DNA of 32,205 nucleotides from Beijerinckiaceae bacterium (GTDB taxonomy: Bacteria > Pseudomonadota > Alphaproteobacteria > Rhizobiales > Beijerinckiaceae). The position numbers and the translations under genes were made by a program. Under the pieces are notes generated by a model. It was not told the DNA's origin. It was given only the letters and a program-made list of their open reading frames with translations, and made no database searches. Numbering within the stretch: position 1 is the stretch's first letter; each line of letters starts with the position of its first letter. This document shows, piece after piece, positions 8,274 through 16,271 of this stretch. The stretch covers positions 1-32,205 of the forward strand of contig CANGTC010000026.1 of NCBI GenBank assembly GCA_947456505.1, given 5' to 3'.

Positions 8274-9263
8274 CTATTTCCCGATCGCCTTGTTGTAGTA
8301 GCTCAGGTCGAAATATTTTTCCGGAGCGCCCATCTTCTTCTTCGGCTCGGAGAATTCCTCGCGCACGGCGAGAACGGTGCGCAGGCCCTCGACGTCAAAC
8401 GCGCCTTTGCGCGCCAGCGCCGCCTGCCCCTTGGTGACGCCGATGGTCGAGGGGCGCGCCACAGCCTCTGACGTATTGACTTTCGCCGCCAGAATCTTCA
8501 CGGCCTCGTCGGTGTTCTTCTCGTCATAAAGCCAATCGATGGCGTTCACGAGGGCGCGCAGATAGCCCACCATGGCGGCCTCGTTCTGCTTGGCCCAGGC
8601 GCGATTGGTGATCTGCACGCTGGCGAGATAGGGCCCGACCGAAGAGACGGCCTCGCCAAGGAAGGTATAGCCCGCATTCTTCGCCTGCGTGGTGAAGGGC
8701 TCGCTGACGAGGGCGGCTGCCATCTTGCCTTCTTTCAAGGATTCCAGCCGCTCGCGCGTGCCGCCCACCGCGACGAATTCATAATCGCTGGGCTGCAAGC
8801 CGTTTTTCTGCAGCATCTTGCGCAGCACGAAGGCGTAGCCGGTGGAGAGGGAGTCGAGAGCGAATTGCTTGCCCTTCAATTCGCCGATGGTCTTGATGGT
8901 GGGCTGCGCCATCAGCGCAAGCTCGGTGGAGGACCCGCCCATCACCATGATCAGATCCACCGGCCCCTGCACGGCCGCTGTCCCCTGCCCCTCCTGATAG
9001 GCGATCATATTGTCCGCAGCGGTGCCTGCGATGTCGAATTTGCCATTGATGAGATTGCTCATCTGGAAGCCGGAGCTGGGGGTCGCCGTGACATTCACGG
9101 TGAGCCCCTCCTTGGCGAAGAACCCCTTGTCCTGCGCCACATAGATCGGCATGGCGCTGGCGCCCGCGAAAACGATGACTTCGAGGGTGCGCGTCTGCGC
9201 CATGGCCGTTGACCCTGTGATGGCCGAGGCCGCGAGAAGCGCGGCGGACAGGAGATTGCGCAT
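8274..9263 (-). CDS. ABC transporter substrate-binding protein, NMT1/SsuA-like
   Basis: A 329-residue secreted protein: signal peptide ending near TAMAQ (residue 23), then a type II periplasmic binding fold with the NMT1/THI5-like pattern FVAQDKGFFAKEGL-type segment (here YVAQDKGFFAKEGL), a GKFDIAGTAADN segment and the later ALVSEPF motif. Relatives bind sulfonates, nitrate, taurine or pyrimidine precursors for ABC import; the ligand cannot be read here. No permease or ATPase gene lies anywhere in the window, so it is an orphan and must work with a transporter encoded elsewhere, if any. It sits between two Bug-family genes on the same strand. Confidence 0.9.
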   Translation of the reverse strand: MRNLLSAALLAASAITGSTAMAQTRTLEVIVFAGASAMPIYVAQDKGFFAKEGLTVNVTATPSSGFQMSNLINGKFDIAGTAADNMIAYQEGQGTAAVQGPVDLIMVMGGSSTELALMAQPTIKTIGELKGKQFALDSLSTGYAFVLRKMLQKNGLQPSDYEFVAVGGTRERLESLKEGKMAAALVSEPFTTQAKNAGYTFLGEAVSSVGPYLASVQITNRAWAKQNEAAMVGYLRALVNAIDWLYDEKNTDEAVKILAAKVNTSEAVARPSTIGVTKGQAALARKGAFDVEGLRTVLAVREEFSEPKKKMGAPEKYFDLSYYNKAIGK

Positions 9264-9371
9264 GGTGGTTCTTCCCTTTGACTTGACGCCTCGAATGGAT
9301 CGCGGCCCTTATAGCTGCAAAGCGGCGCCTTTCGCCATCCTTCGCCCATCTCGACGAAAATGTGATCGGCC

Positions 9372-10332
9372 CTACTCCGCCCTGATCCCTGATCAGCTTG
9401 CCCCAGGTATCGCTCTCCTTCGCCAGAAAGGCGGCGAGTTCGGCGGGTGTGGAGCCCACGGATTCGGCGGCAAGGGCGTCAAGGCGGGATTTCACGCCCG
9501 GGTCCGTCAGCGCGATCCTGGTGTCCGCCGCCATGCGCGTCACCATCTCCGGCGGCGTCTTCTTCGGCGCGAAGAGTGCGAACCAGGAGGACACGTCATA
9601 GCCCGGCACAGCATCCGCGATGGGTGGCAATTCGGGGGCGAAGGGGGAGCGCTTGGCGGTGGTGATGGCGAGGCCGTTCAGGGCGCCGCCGCGCACCTGC
9701 GCCAGCGATGAGGTGATATTGTCGAACATCACATCCACGCGCCCGCCCATGATGTCCTGAATGGCCGGCGCGCTGCCGCGATAGGGCACATGGGTCATCT
9801 CGACGCCAGTCAGCTTCTTGAACAATTCGCCCGAGAGATGGATCGAGGTGCCCACCCCCGAGGAGGCATAGGTGAGCTTGCCCGGATTGGCCTTGCCATA
9901 GGCGATCAGCTCCGCCACGTTTTTCACCGGCAGATGCTTGCCCGCGATGAGCATGTTGGGGACCATGGCCACCAGCGACACCGGGGCGAAATCTCCCACG
10001 GGATCATAGCCCAGCTTGGGATAAAGGTAGGGGTTGGTGGCGAGGCCCACGGAGACCAGCAGAAAGGTCTCTCCATTGGGCTCGGCCCGCGCCGCCGCCT
10101 CCGTGCCGATATTGCCACCCGCGCCGCCCTTGTTGTCGACCACGATGCTGCAATTCCACATCTGCCCGAGCTTGTCGGCCATGATGCGGGCGATGATGTC
10201 CGTGGCGCCGCCAGCCGCGAAGGGTACGATGAGCCGCATGTTGCGGCCTTGCGGCCAGCTGCTTTGCGCCCGCGCCAGGGTGGGCAGTGCGAGGCTTGCG
10301 GCCAGACCTGCGGCGAAGCTGCGACGATCCAT
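9372..10332 (-). CDS. Bug-family solute-binding protein, frameshifted at its 3' end
   Basis: The N-terminus MDRRSFAAG...ARAQ is a signal peptide with an RRSF pair, possibly Tat-dependent. The Bug core follows: RLIVPFAAGGATDIIAR, VVDNKGGAGGNIG, PYRGSAPAIQDIMGGRVD and a normal C-terminal DTWGKLIRD. At that point, where the family ends, no stop is reached. The literal frame runs on to 8779, giving 517 residues, and its last ~160 residues are an out-of-frame reading of the next gene. A TAG at 9374-9372 is off by one base. A 7-bp tandem repeat just before it explains the shift: with one copy the protein would end LIRAE-stop. Coordinates given here use that TAG. The fold is probably intact with a long spurious tail, or the error is in the sequence. 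Confidence 0.8.
9380..9393. repeat. 7-bp tandem duplication causing the Bug frameshift
   Basis: CCCTGAT occurs twice in direct succession (9380-9386, 9387-9393). On the minus strand this is ATCAGGG twice, inside codons for the last normal residues of the Bug protein. Seven bases shift the frame by one and hide the TAG at 9374-9372. Removing one copy restores it. Confidence 0.8.
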
Positions 10333-10392
10333 GATGATTTCCCCCGTTGTCGGCGCAATGCTAACTGCGGGGGGCCGCGCCGTCCATGGCGG

Positions 10393-10878
10393 TCACTGGA
10401 TCTCCACCACCTCCACATCGAGTTGGTTCACCTCGACCACATCGCCCACCACCTTGTTCACGAGGGCGCGAGCCAGCGGCGAGACATAGGAGATGGTTTG
10501 CTGAGAGGGGTCGGCCTCGTCCTCGCCCACGATGCGCCAGCGCTGGCGGCGCCCGTCCTCACGCTCGATCACCACCGTGCTGCCGAAATGCACCTTGCCG
10601 CTGTCCTTGATCGGCGGCACCAGTTCGGCGGAGGAGCGGCGCGCCATCCAGTAGCGCAGATCCCGCCCGATGCGCAGCAGATTGAGCCGGTCCTCTTCCT
10701 CACCCTTGTCGGCCGCCGCCTTCTGCGCGACCGAGAAGGCCGCCTCGAGCCGCGCCACTTCGCGCTCGATCTGGGCGAACCCCTCGGGCGTCACCAGATT
10801 GCGATGGGGGCTTATGGGGCGTTCGGGGATGTCCTCCAGGGTTTCGCCCTCGGGGTCCCTCAGAAAAGCGATGCTCAT
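10393..10878 (-). CDS. GreA/GreB-family transcription elongation factor homologue
   Basis: A 161-residue protein of Gre size. Residues about 28-80 form the coiled-coil part (TPEGFAQIEREVARLEAAF) and the C-terminal half is the FKBP-like domain (GSTVVIEREDG...YVSPLARALVNKVVGDVVEV). Gre factors enter the RNA polymerase secondary channel and stimulate transcript cleavage through acidic residues at the coiled-coil tip. Here the tip reads DKGEEEDR rather than the classical GDLSENAEY, so acidic residues are present but the motif is altered. It may be a Gre-like secondary-channel regulator rather than a canonical cleavage factor. It lies 23 bp downstream of the small arginine-rich gene on the same strand. 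Confidence 0.88.
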   Translation of the reverse strand: MSIAFLRDPEGETLEDIPERPISPHRNLVTPEGFAQIEREVARLEAAFSVAQKAAADKGEEEDRLNLLRIGRDLRYWMARRSSAELVPPIKDSGKVHFGSTVVIEREDGRRQRWRIVGEDEADPSQQTISYVSPLARALVNKVVGDVVEVNQLDVEVVEIQ

Positions 10879-10901
10879 GGCGATCTCTTTGAAAGGGGGG
10901 C

Positions 10902-11102
10902 TCAGAGCGGGCGCAGGGTCCGGCGTGAAGGCTCCAGCAACCTTGCGGAGCGCATGCGGGCCGAGCGCTCAAGGCGGCTGGGCTCACGCGGGCGCTCCTC
11001 GCCGGGCCAACGCCGCTCGACGCTGGCGTCGGCTTGCGAGCGCATGGCTGCGTCGCCCCATTTCCATTCACGAGTGTCGTGCTTTTTCGGGACTGTGGTC
11101 AT
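10902..11102 (-). CDS. Small arginine-rich hypothetical protein
   Basis: A 66-residue protein I do not recognise. It is strongly basic, with arginines throughout the C-terminal half (EPSRLERSARMRSARLL) and no hydrophobic segment. The start has a GAGGAG ribosome-binding site 8 bp upstream, which favours a real gene. It lies 54 bp after acuI and 23 bp before the Gre-like gene, all leftward, so it is probably co-transcribed with them. A nucleic-acid-binding role would suit the charge, but that is a guess. Confidence 0.5.
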   Translation of the reverse strand: MTTVPKKHDTREWKWGDAAMRSQADASVERRWPGEERPREPSRLERSARMRSARLLEPSRRTLRPL

Positions 11103-11156
11103 GGCTCAAGCTCCTCGGCGAAAGAACGCCGGAAGGTGAGCCGTAGTTCCCCGCCC

Positions 11157-12143
11157 TCAACCGATCTCCACCACGACCCGACCCCGGATCTTGCCTTCCA
11201 GAATGGAACGCGCCGTATCGAGCGCGGCGTCGAAGGGAACATTTGTGGTCAAGCTGGCGAGCTTGTCCGCATCCAGATCGCTGGCGAGGCGCGCCCAGGC
11301 GGCCATTCGCCGAGGCTTGGGACACATGACGCTGTCGATCCCCAGCAGCGACACGCCGCGCAGGATGAAGGGCGCCACGGTGGCGGGCAGGTCCATGCCC
11401 TGCGCGAGGCCGCAGGCCGCCACCGCTCCGCCATAGCTGGTCTGGGCCAGCACATTGGCGAGGGTGTGGGAGCCCACGGAATCGACGCCCGCGGCCCAGC
11501 GCTCCTTGCCCAGCGGACGGCCGGGGGCGGAAAGTTCGCTGCGGTCGAGGACCTCGGCTGCGCCGAGCGACTTCAGCCAGTCCGCCTCCTGCGGGCGTCC
11601 GGTGGAGGCGATGACCCGCCAGCCCGCCTTGGCCAGCAGGGCGACCGCGATGGAGCCCACGCCGCCCGCAGCGCCCGTGACAATGGCGGGGCCCATGGCG
11701 GGGCTAAGCCCATGCAGCTCAAGCGCCAGCACGCTCAGCATGGCCGTATAGCCCGCCGTGCCGATGGCCATGGCCTGGGCGCAGGTGAGGCCCTGGGGCA
11801 GCGGCACGAGCCAGTCGCCCTTCACGCGGGCCTTTTGCGCATAGCCGCCGAGATGGGTTTCGCCAAGGCCCCAACCGTTGAGAATGACCTCGTCGCCGAC
11901 CTTCCAGGCGGGATGGGTGGAGGCCTCCACGATCCCCGCAAAATCAATGCCGGGGATCATGGGAAAGCGTCGCACGACCGGCGATTTGCCGGTGACGGCG
12001 AGGCCGTCCTTGTAATTGACCGTGGAATGGGTGACCCGCACGGTCACGTCGCCATTCATCAGATCGGCGTCGTCGAAATCCGCGAAGGCGGCCTGATAGC
12101 CCGCCTCTGATTTGTCTATGCGAATGGCCTTGAAGGTCGCCAT
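11157..12143 (-). CDS. acuI: Acrylyl-CoA reductase (NADPH), AcuI/YhdH family
   Basis: A 328-residue zinc-independent medium-chain dehydrogenase/reductase. Diagnostic features are STVNYKDGLAVTGK (residues about 40-53), FPMIPGIDFAG (60-70), GWGLGETHLGGYA (90-102) and the nucleotide-binding GAAGGVGS (about 157-164). Family members reduce acryloyl-CoA to propionyl-CoA with NADPH, which detoxifies acryloyl-CoA from DMSP or 3-hydroxypropionate breakdown. No other DMSP or propionyl-CoA gene is in view, so a general detoxifying role is as likely. A hairpin covers the region just upstream of the ATG, including the probable ribosome-binding site. Confidence 0.93.
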   Translation of the reverse strand: MATFKAIRIDKSEAGYQAAFADFDDADLMNGDVTVRVTHSTVNYKDGLAVTGKSPVVRRFPMIPGIDFAGIVEASTHPAWKVGDEVILNGWGLGETHLGGYAQKARVKGDWLVPLPQGLTCAQAMAIGTAGYTAMLSVLALELHGLSPAMGPAIVTGAAGGVGSIAVALLAKAGWRVIASTGRPQEADWLKSLGAAEVLDRSELSAPGRPLGKERWAAGVDSVGSHTLANVLAQTSYGGAVAACGLAQGMDLPATVAPFILRGVSLLGIDSVMCPKPRRMAAWARLASDLDADKLASLTTNVPFDAALDTARSILEGKIRGRVVVEIG

Positions 12144-12173
12144 GATGATCCCCGCTTTGCTGCGCGGATCATC
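12144..12173 (-). promoter_or_regulatory. Hairpin covering the acuI ribosome-binding region
   Basis: Arms GATGATCC and GGATCATC (8 bp, perfect) plus three further pairs after one mismatch, with a 6-nt loop, end immediately before the acuI ATG. The GGGG that would serve as ribosome-binding site lies in the stem. It has no T-run, so it is a poor terminator for the MFS gene upstream; translational control is possible. Confidence 0.4.
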
Positions 12174-12194
12174 TCATGGCGCAGGGGCCTCCCG

Positions 12195-13448
12195 TCAAGC
12201 CGGGGCCATCCCCTCCTTACGTATGACAGGCTTCTCGACGATCGGCAGGTTCACGAGCGCAGAGAACACGCCAAAGAAAATCGAGAGCAGCCACATGGCG
12301 TAGTAGGAGCCCGTGGCCTCCCGCAGCCAGCCCGCCAGCATGAGGGCGATGAAGCCGCCGACCTGATGGGAGAAAAAGGCGAAGCCATAGAGCATGGAGA
12401 AATAACGGGTGCCGAACATCACGCCGATCAGCGAGGAGGTCGGCGGCACCGTGGAGAGCCAGAGCAGGCCGGTGAGGGCGCCGAAGAGATAGGTGGTGAA
12501 GGGCGTCGCGGGCAGCGCGATGAACAGCACGGTCACCAGCGCCCGCGAGAAATAGATGCCCGACAGCACATAGCGCTTGGGGAATCTGCCCGACAGATAG
12601 CCCGATGAGATCGACCCCACGATATTGCACAGGCCCACCAGCGCAAAGGCCCAGTAGCCCACCTCCGGCGCGATGCCGGCCTCCACGATATATTTCTGGA
12701 AATGCACGGTGACGAAGGCGAGCTGGAAGCCGCAGGTGAAGAAGCCGATCACCAGCAGGTTGTAGGAGCGATGACTGAACGCCTCCTTCAGCGCCTCGCC
12801 GAAGGATTGCTGGCGCTGGCCGCTCGCCGTCAGGCTGTTATCGAGGGGCGCGCTGGCGACCATGCGGGTCAGGGGAATGACGCAGAACATCATGATGCCG
12901 AAGGCGATGGTGGTGAACTGCCAGCCAAACCCACTGACCATGCCGCCCGAGACGGGCGAGAAGAGAAACTGGCCGAAGGAGCCCGCCGCCGTGCCAAGGC
13001 CGAAGGCGATGGTGCGCAGGTTCTCGGGCACCAGCTTCATCAGGGCGCCGATGACCATGTTGAAGGAGCAGCCCGACAGGCCGAGCCCCATGATCACGCC
13101 AGCCGTAATGGTGAAGCTCGTCGGCGTCGAGGAATAGGCCATCAGGATGAGGCCCGCCCCGTAAAGCAGGCAGCCGCCGGTCAAGACCCGCGCGGAGCCG
13201 TATTTGTCGGCCAAGGCTCCGGCGAAGGGCTGCCCAGCGCCCCACAGAAGATACTGAACCGCCATGGCGTAGGAGAAGACGTCGCTGCCCCAGCCCCATT
13301 CCTTCAGGATCGGCAGCTGAAACACGCCAATGGCCGAGCGCGGCCCGAAGGTCAGCACGCCAATGAGGCACCCCACCATGATGATGATCTCGGGCGGCAG
13401 CTTGCGGGCGAGCTGCATGGACTGTTTGGCGGAATCCTGAATCGACAT
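12195..13448 (-). CDS. MFS transporter, oxalate/formate-antiporter-like
   Basis: A 417-residue protein with about twelve membrane segments. The loop after helix 2 reads GALADKYGSARVLTGG, the typical MFS G-x-x-x-D-(R/K)-x-G motif, and the second half has the matching GYLSGRFPKRYVLSG. The early FGPRSAIGVFQLPILKEWGW is typical of the monocarboxylate/oxalate-formate-type branch. Substrate not determinable, probably a small organic acid. It lies between the ETF-QO gene (74 bp) and acuI (51 bp), all leftward, and may share their transcript. Confidence 0.9.
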   Translation of the reverse strand: MSIQDSAKQSMQLARKLPPEIIIMVGCLIGVLTFGPRSAIGVFQLPILKEWGWGSDVFSYAMAVQYLLWGAGQPFAGALADKYGSARVLTGGCLLYGAGLILMAYSSTPTSFTITAGVIMGLGLSGCSFNMVIGALMKLVPENLRTIAFGLGTAAGSFGQFLFSPVSGGMVSGFGWQFTTIAFGIMMFCVIPLTRMVASAPLDNSLTASGQRQQSFGEALKEAFSHRSYNLLVIGFFTCGFQLAFVTVHFQKYIVEAGIAPEVGYWAFALVGLCNIVGSISSGYLSGRFPKRYVLSGIYFSRALVTVLFIALPATPFTTYLFGALTGLLWLSTVPPTSSLIGVMFGTRYFSMLYGFAFFSHQVGGFIALMLAGWLREATGSYYAMWLLSIFFGVFSALVNLPIVEKPVIRKEGMAPA

Positions 13449-13522
13449 GGCCTATCCCCTCCCGGCGTCATAGCCGGAATCTTAGAGACCATCATAAACA
13501 CGCAAAAGCGCCTGCGCCAGCC

Positions 13523-15202
13523 TCACATATTCGGATAGTTCGGCCCGCCGCCGCCCTCCGGGGTCGTCCAGGTGATGTTCTGGGCGGGGTCCTTGATGTC
13601 GCAAGTCTTGCAGTGGACGCAGTTCTGCGCGTTGATGACGAAGCGCGGATCTTTCTTCGCGGCCTCGTCGTCATAGACCACCTCATAGACCCCCGCCGGG
13701 CAATAGAGCCGCGCCGGCTCGCCGAACATGGGCAGGTTGTCGCGCACGGGCGCCGCGGGGTCTTTCAGGCGCAGATGGATCGGCTGGTTTTCCTCGTGAT
13801 TAGTGTTGGAGATGAACACCGAGGAGAGCTTGTCGAAGGAGATCACGCCATCGGGCTTGGGGTAGACGATGGGCGTCACCTGCGAGAGGGGTTTGAGGGT
13901 CGCGTGATCGGGCTTGCCGTGATGCAGCGTGCCGAACAGCGAGAAACCGAAAAGCTCGTTGGTCCACATGTCGAGCCCGCCGAGCATGACGCCCGCGATT
14001 GTGCCGAATTTCGACCAGAGCGGCTTCACATTGCGCACTTTGACGAGATCCTTGCCGATGGCGCCGGCGCGCCATTTTTCCTCGACCTTGATCAACTCGT
14101 CATTGGCGCGGCCCGCAGCGATGGCCTGGGCCGCCTCTTCGGCGGCGAGCATGCCCGACAGGATCGCATTGTGGGAGCCCTTGATGCGCGGCACATTTAC
14201 GAAGCCCGCCGCGCAGCCCAGCAGCACCCCGCCGGGGAAGCTGAGCTTGGGCACGGACTGCCAGCCGCCCTCGGTGATGGCGCGCGCGCCGTAAGAGAGG
14301 CGCTTGGCCCCCTCGAAGGTCGGGGCGATCATGGGATGGGTCTTGAAACGCTGGAACTCGTCGAAGGGCGAGAGCGTGGGATTCTCGTAGTTGAGATGCA
14401 CCACGAAGCCCACCACCGCCAGACCATCCTCCAGATGATAGAGGAAGGACCCGCCCCCGGTGCGCTGGTCCAGCGGCCAGCCGAAACTGTGCTGCACCAG
14501 GCCGGGCTGGTGCCTGGCGGGATCAAGCTGCCACAGCTCCTTCAGGCCGATGCCGTATTTCTGGGGATCGCGCCCCTCGGCCAGGCCGAACCGCTCCACG
14601 AGCGTCTTGGTGAGCGACCCGCGCGCGCCCTCGCCGAAGAAGGTATATTTGCCGCGCAGCTCCATGCCGCGCGTGAAGGCGGGGGTGGCCTCGCCCTCCC
14701 GGTTGACGCCCATGTCGCCGGTGGCGACGCCGACCACTTCGCCAGCCTCGCCGTAGAGCACTTCGGCGGCGGCGAAGCCGGGGTAGATCTCGACGCCCAG
14801 GGCTTCCGCCCGGGTCGCCAGCCAGCGGCAGACGTTGCCCAGCGAGCCCACGAAATTCCCGTGGTTATCCATGAGCTTGGGCATCATGATGTTGGGCAGG
14901 CGAAGCCCGCCCGCCGGACCCAGCAGATAGAACCGGTCCTCGGTGACCTCTGTGGTCAGGGGCCGGTCGGGATCCTCGCGCCAATCGGGCAGCAGACTGT
15001 CGAGGCCTACTGGGTCGATGACCGCGCCGGAGAGGATATGGGCCCCCACTTCCGAGCCCTTCTCCACCACGACCACGCTCAGGTCAGGCGCTACCTGTTT
15101 CAGGCGGATGGCGGCGGCGAGGCCCGAGGGGCCAGCGCCCACGATGACCACATCAAAATCCATGCTCTCGCGGGGGGGCAGATCCTCAGGGGCGCCAGCC
15201 AT
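13523..15202 (-). CDS. Electron-transfer flavoprotein-ubiquinone oxidoreductase
   Basis: A 559-residue membrane-associated flavoprotein, the normal ETF-QO length. The FAD dinucleotide fold starts at VVIVGAGPSGLAAA (about 18-31). The C-terminal ferredoxin-like part carries the 4Fe-4S cysteines: C501 in YCPAGVYEV and C528, C531, C534 in CVHCKTCDIKDP. It passes electrons from reduced ETF (from acyl-CoA and amine dehydrogenases) to ubiquinone. The genes for ETF itself are not in the window. The neighbouring acuI also acts on acyl-CoA esters, a weak hint of shared metabolism. Start at 15202 has a GGAG site about 9 bp upstream; an ATG at 15163 is an alternative. Confidence 0.97.
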   Translation of the reverse strand: MAGAPEDLPPRESMDFDVVIVGAGPSGLAAAIRLKQVAPDLSVVVVEKGSEVGAHILSGAVIDPVGLDSLLPDWREDPDRPLTTEVTEDRFYLLGPAGGLRLPNIMMPKLMDNHGNFVGSLGNVCRWLATRAEALGVEIYPGFAAAEVLYGEAGEVVGVATGDMGVNREGEATPAFTRGMELRGKYTFFGEGARGSLTKTLVERFGLAEGRDPQKYGIGLKELWQLDPARHQPGLVQHSFGWPLDQRTGGGSFLYHLEDGLAVVGFVVHLNYENPTLSPFDEFQRFKTHPMIAPTFEGAKRLSYGARAITEGGWQSVPKLSFPGGVLLGCAAGFVNVPRIKGSHNAILSGMLAAEEAAQAIAAGRANDELIKVEEKWRAGAIGKDLVKVRNVKPLWSKFGTIAGVMLGGLDMWTNELFGFSLFGTLHHGKPDHATLKPLSQVTPIVYPKPDGVISFDKLSSVFISNTNHEENQPIHLRLKDPAAPVRDNLPMFGEPARLYCPAGVYEVVYDDEAAKKDPRFVINAQNCVHCKTCDIKDPAQNITWTTPEGGGGPNYPNM

Positions 15203-15247
15203 TCCAGAATGCTCCAGTGACGCCGGACGCAGGGCCCGGCGGAAAAA

Positions 15248-15275
15248 AGGTCAGATTTCCCTCTTAGCGTGACCT
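15248..15275. promoter_or_regulatory. AGGTCA/TGACCT inverted repeat between ETF-QO and UDG genes
   Basis: Two 6-bp half-sites in inverted orientation, AGGTCA at 15248-15253 and TGACCT at 15270-15275, have centres 22 bp apart, about two helical turns. They lie 45 bp upstream of the ETF-QO start and 64 bp upstream of the divergent UDG start. A candidate operator, supported by symmetry and position only. Confidence 0.25.
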
Positions 15276-15338
15276 GCGCCCGCCACCAAGGGGGCTTGCG
15301 CCCTCGCGCTTTTCCGCCGCAGGCGCTAGATTGAGGCC

Positions 15339-16208
15339 ATGTCGCTCCATCAGGCTCCCTCGACCGATCTCGACCATGCCCAGCTCGCCGCCCTCCTGCG
15401 GTGGTATGTGGACATGGGCGTGGACATCGCCATCGCCGAAGAGCCCCAGAACCGCTTCATGGAGGTCGCCAGACCGGCCCCGGTCGCCGCCCCGCAAGAA
15501 CCGCCCAGAGAGGCGCCAAGACAGGCCCGCGCGCCCCAGACCTTCAGCGCCGCCGCCAATCCCGGGCGCAACGTGGACGCCGCCGCCGCCCTGTCCGTGG
15601 AGGCTGCGATCAAGGCGGCGCGCGAAAGCGCGGCAAGGGCCACGACGCTGGACGAGGTGCGCGCCGAACTCATGGCTTTCGACGGCTGCATCCTCAAGCG
15701 CACTGCGACCAACCTGGTCTTCGCCGATGGCGACCCCAAATCGCGAATCATGTTCATCGCCGAGGCGCCGGGGGATGAGGACGACCGGCAGGGCCTGCCC
15801 TTCACCGGGCCTCCGGGCCGCCTGCTGGAGCACATGCTGAAGGCCATCAAGCTGGACCGCAAAACGGTCTGGCTGACCAACCTGCTGCCCTGGCGCGTCC
15901 CCGGCAAACGCCCGGCGACGGCTCAGGAAATCTCGGTCTGCCTGCCCTTTCTGATGCGCCAGATAGAGCTCATCCAACCGGCCCTCCTCGTTTGTCTGGG
16001 CGATGCGCCCACGCAGACGCTCATGGGCCTCAAGGGCAGCGTGATCCACAACCGGGGCCTCTGGCAGGAACTGCCCCGCAAGGGCGGCGAGCCCATCCGC
16101 GCCATCGCAACCCTGGCCCCGAGCTATTTGCTGCGCGCGTCCAGAAACAAGCAGCTTGTCTGGCGGGACCTCATCGAGATCCGCAAGGCCCTCGACGCGG
16201 CCCTGTGA
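15339..16208 (+). CDS. Uracil-DNA glycosylase superfamily protein, iron-sulfur-less family-4-like, motif B altered
   Basis: A 289-residue protein: a variable, proline/alanine-rich N-terminal third (to about 105), then a UDG fold. Motif A is EAPGDEDDRQGLPF (142-155) with GPPGRLLEHML after it, as in family 4. The iron-sulfur cysteines of family 4 are mostly missing: only C117 and C201 remain and W185 replaces the third. Similar cluster-free homologues are known in rhizobia. More striking, the conserved motif-B HP(A/S)YLL is LAPSYLL here, with A260 replacing the histidine. This His contacts DNA and supports catalysis, so activity may be reduced or changed. It is the first of three rightward genes (with ypfJ-like and moaB). 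Fold sure, activity uncertain. Confidence 0.88.
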   Translation: MSLHQAPSTDLDHAQLAALLRWYVDMGVDIAIAEEPQNRFMEVARPAPVAAPQEPPREAPRQARAPQTFSAAANPGRNVDAAAALSVEAAIKAARESAARATTLDEVRAELMAFDGCILKRTATNLVFADGDPKSRIMFIAEAPGDEDDRQGLPFTGPPGRLLEHMLKAIKLDRKTVWLTNLLPWRVPGKRPATAQEISVCLPFLMRQIELIQPALLVCLGDAPTQTLMGLKGSVIHNRGLWQELPRKGGEPIRAIATLAPSYLLRASRNKQLVWRDLIEIRKALDAAL

Positions 16209-16271
16209 AGGGCGCCCCTACCCTTCCACGCCGTCTTTGCCTACATAATGCTCCGGCAGGAGATTGCTTCG

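Noticed and set aside
8779-9371. Fused C-terminal half of the 517-residue Bug reading frame
   Set aside because: It is an out-of-frame reading of the intergenic gap and the next gene, caused by the 7-bp duplication, not a second domain.
13613-15220. 535-codon open frame opposite the ETF-QO gene
   Set aside because: Antisense of a fully recognisable enzyme and without domain features.
16207-16226. GAAGGG/CCCTTC hairpin after the UDG gene
   Set aside because: Only six pairs, no T-run, and the next gene on the same strand starts soon after; not convincing as a terminator.
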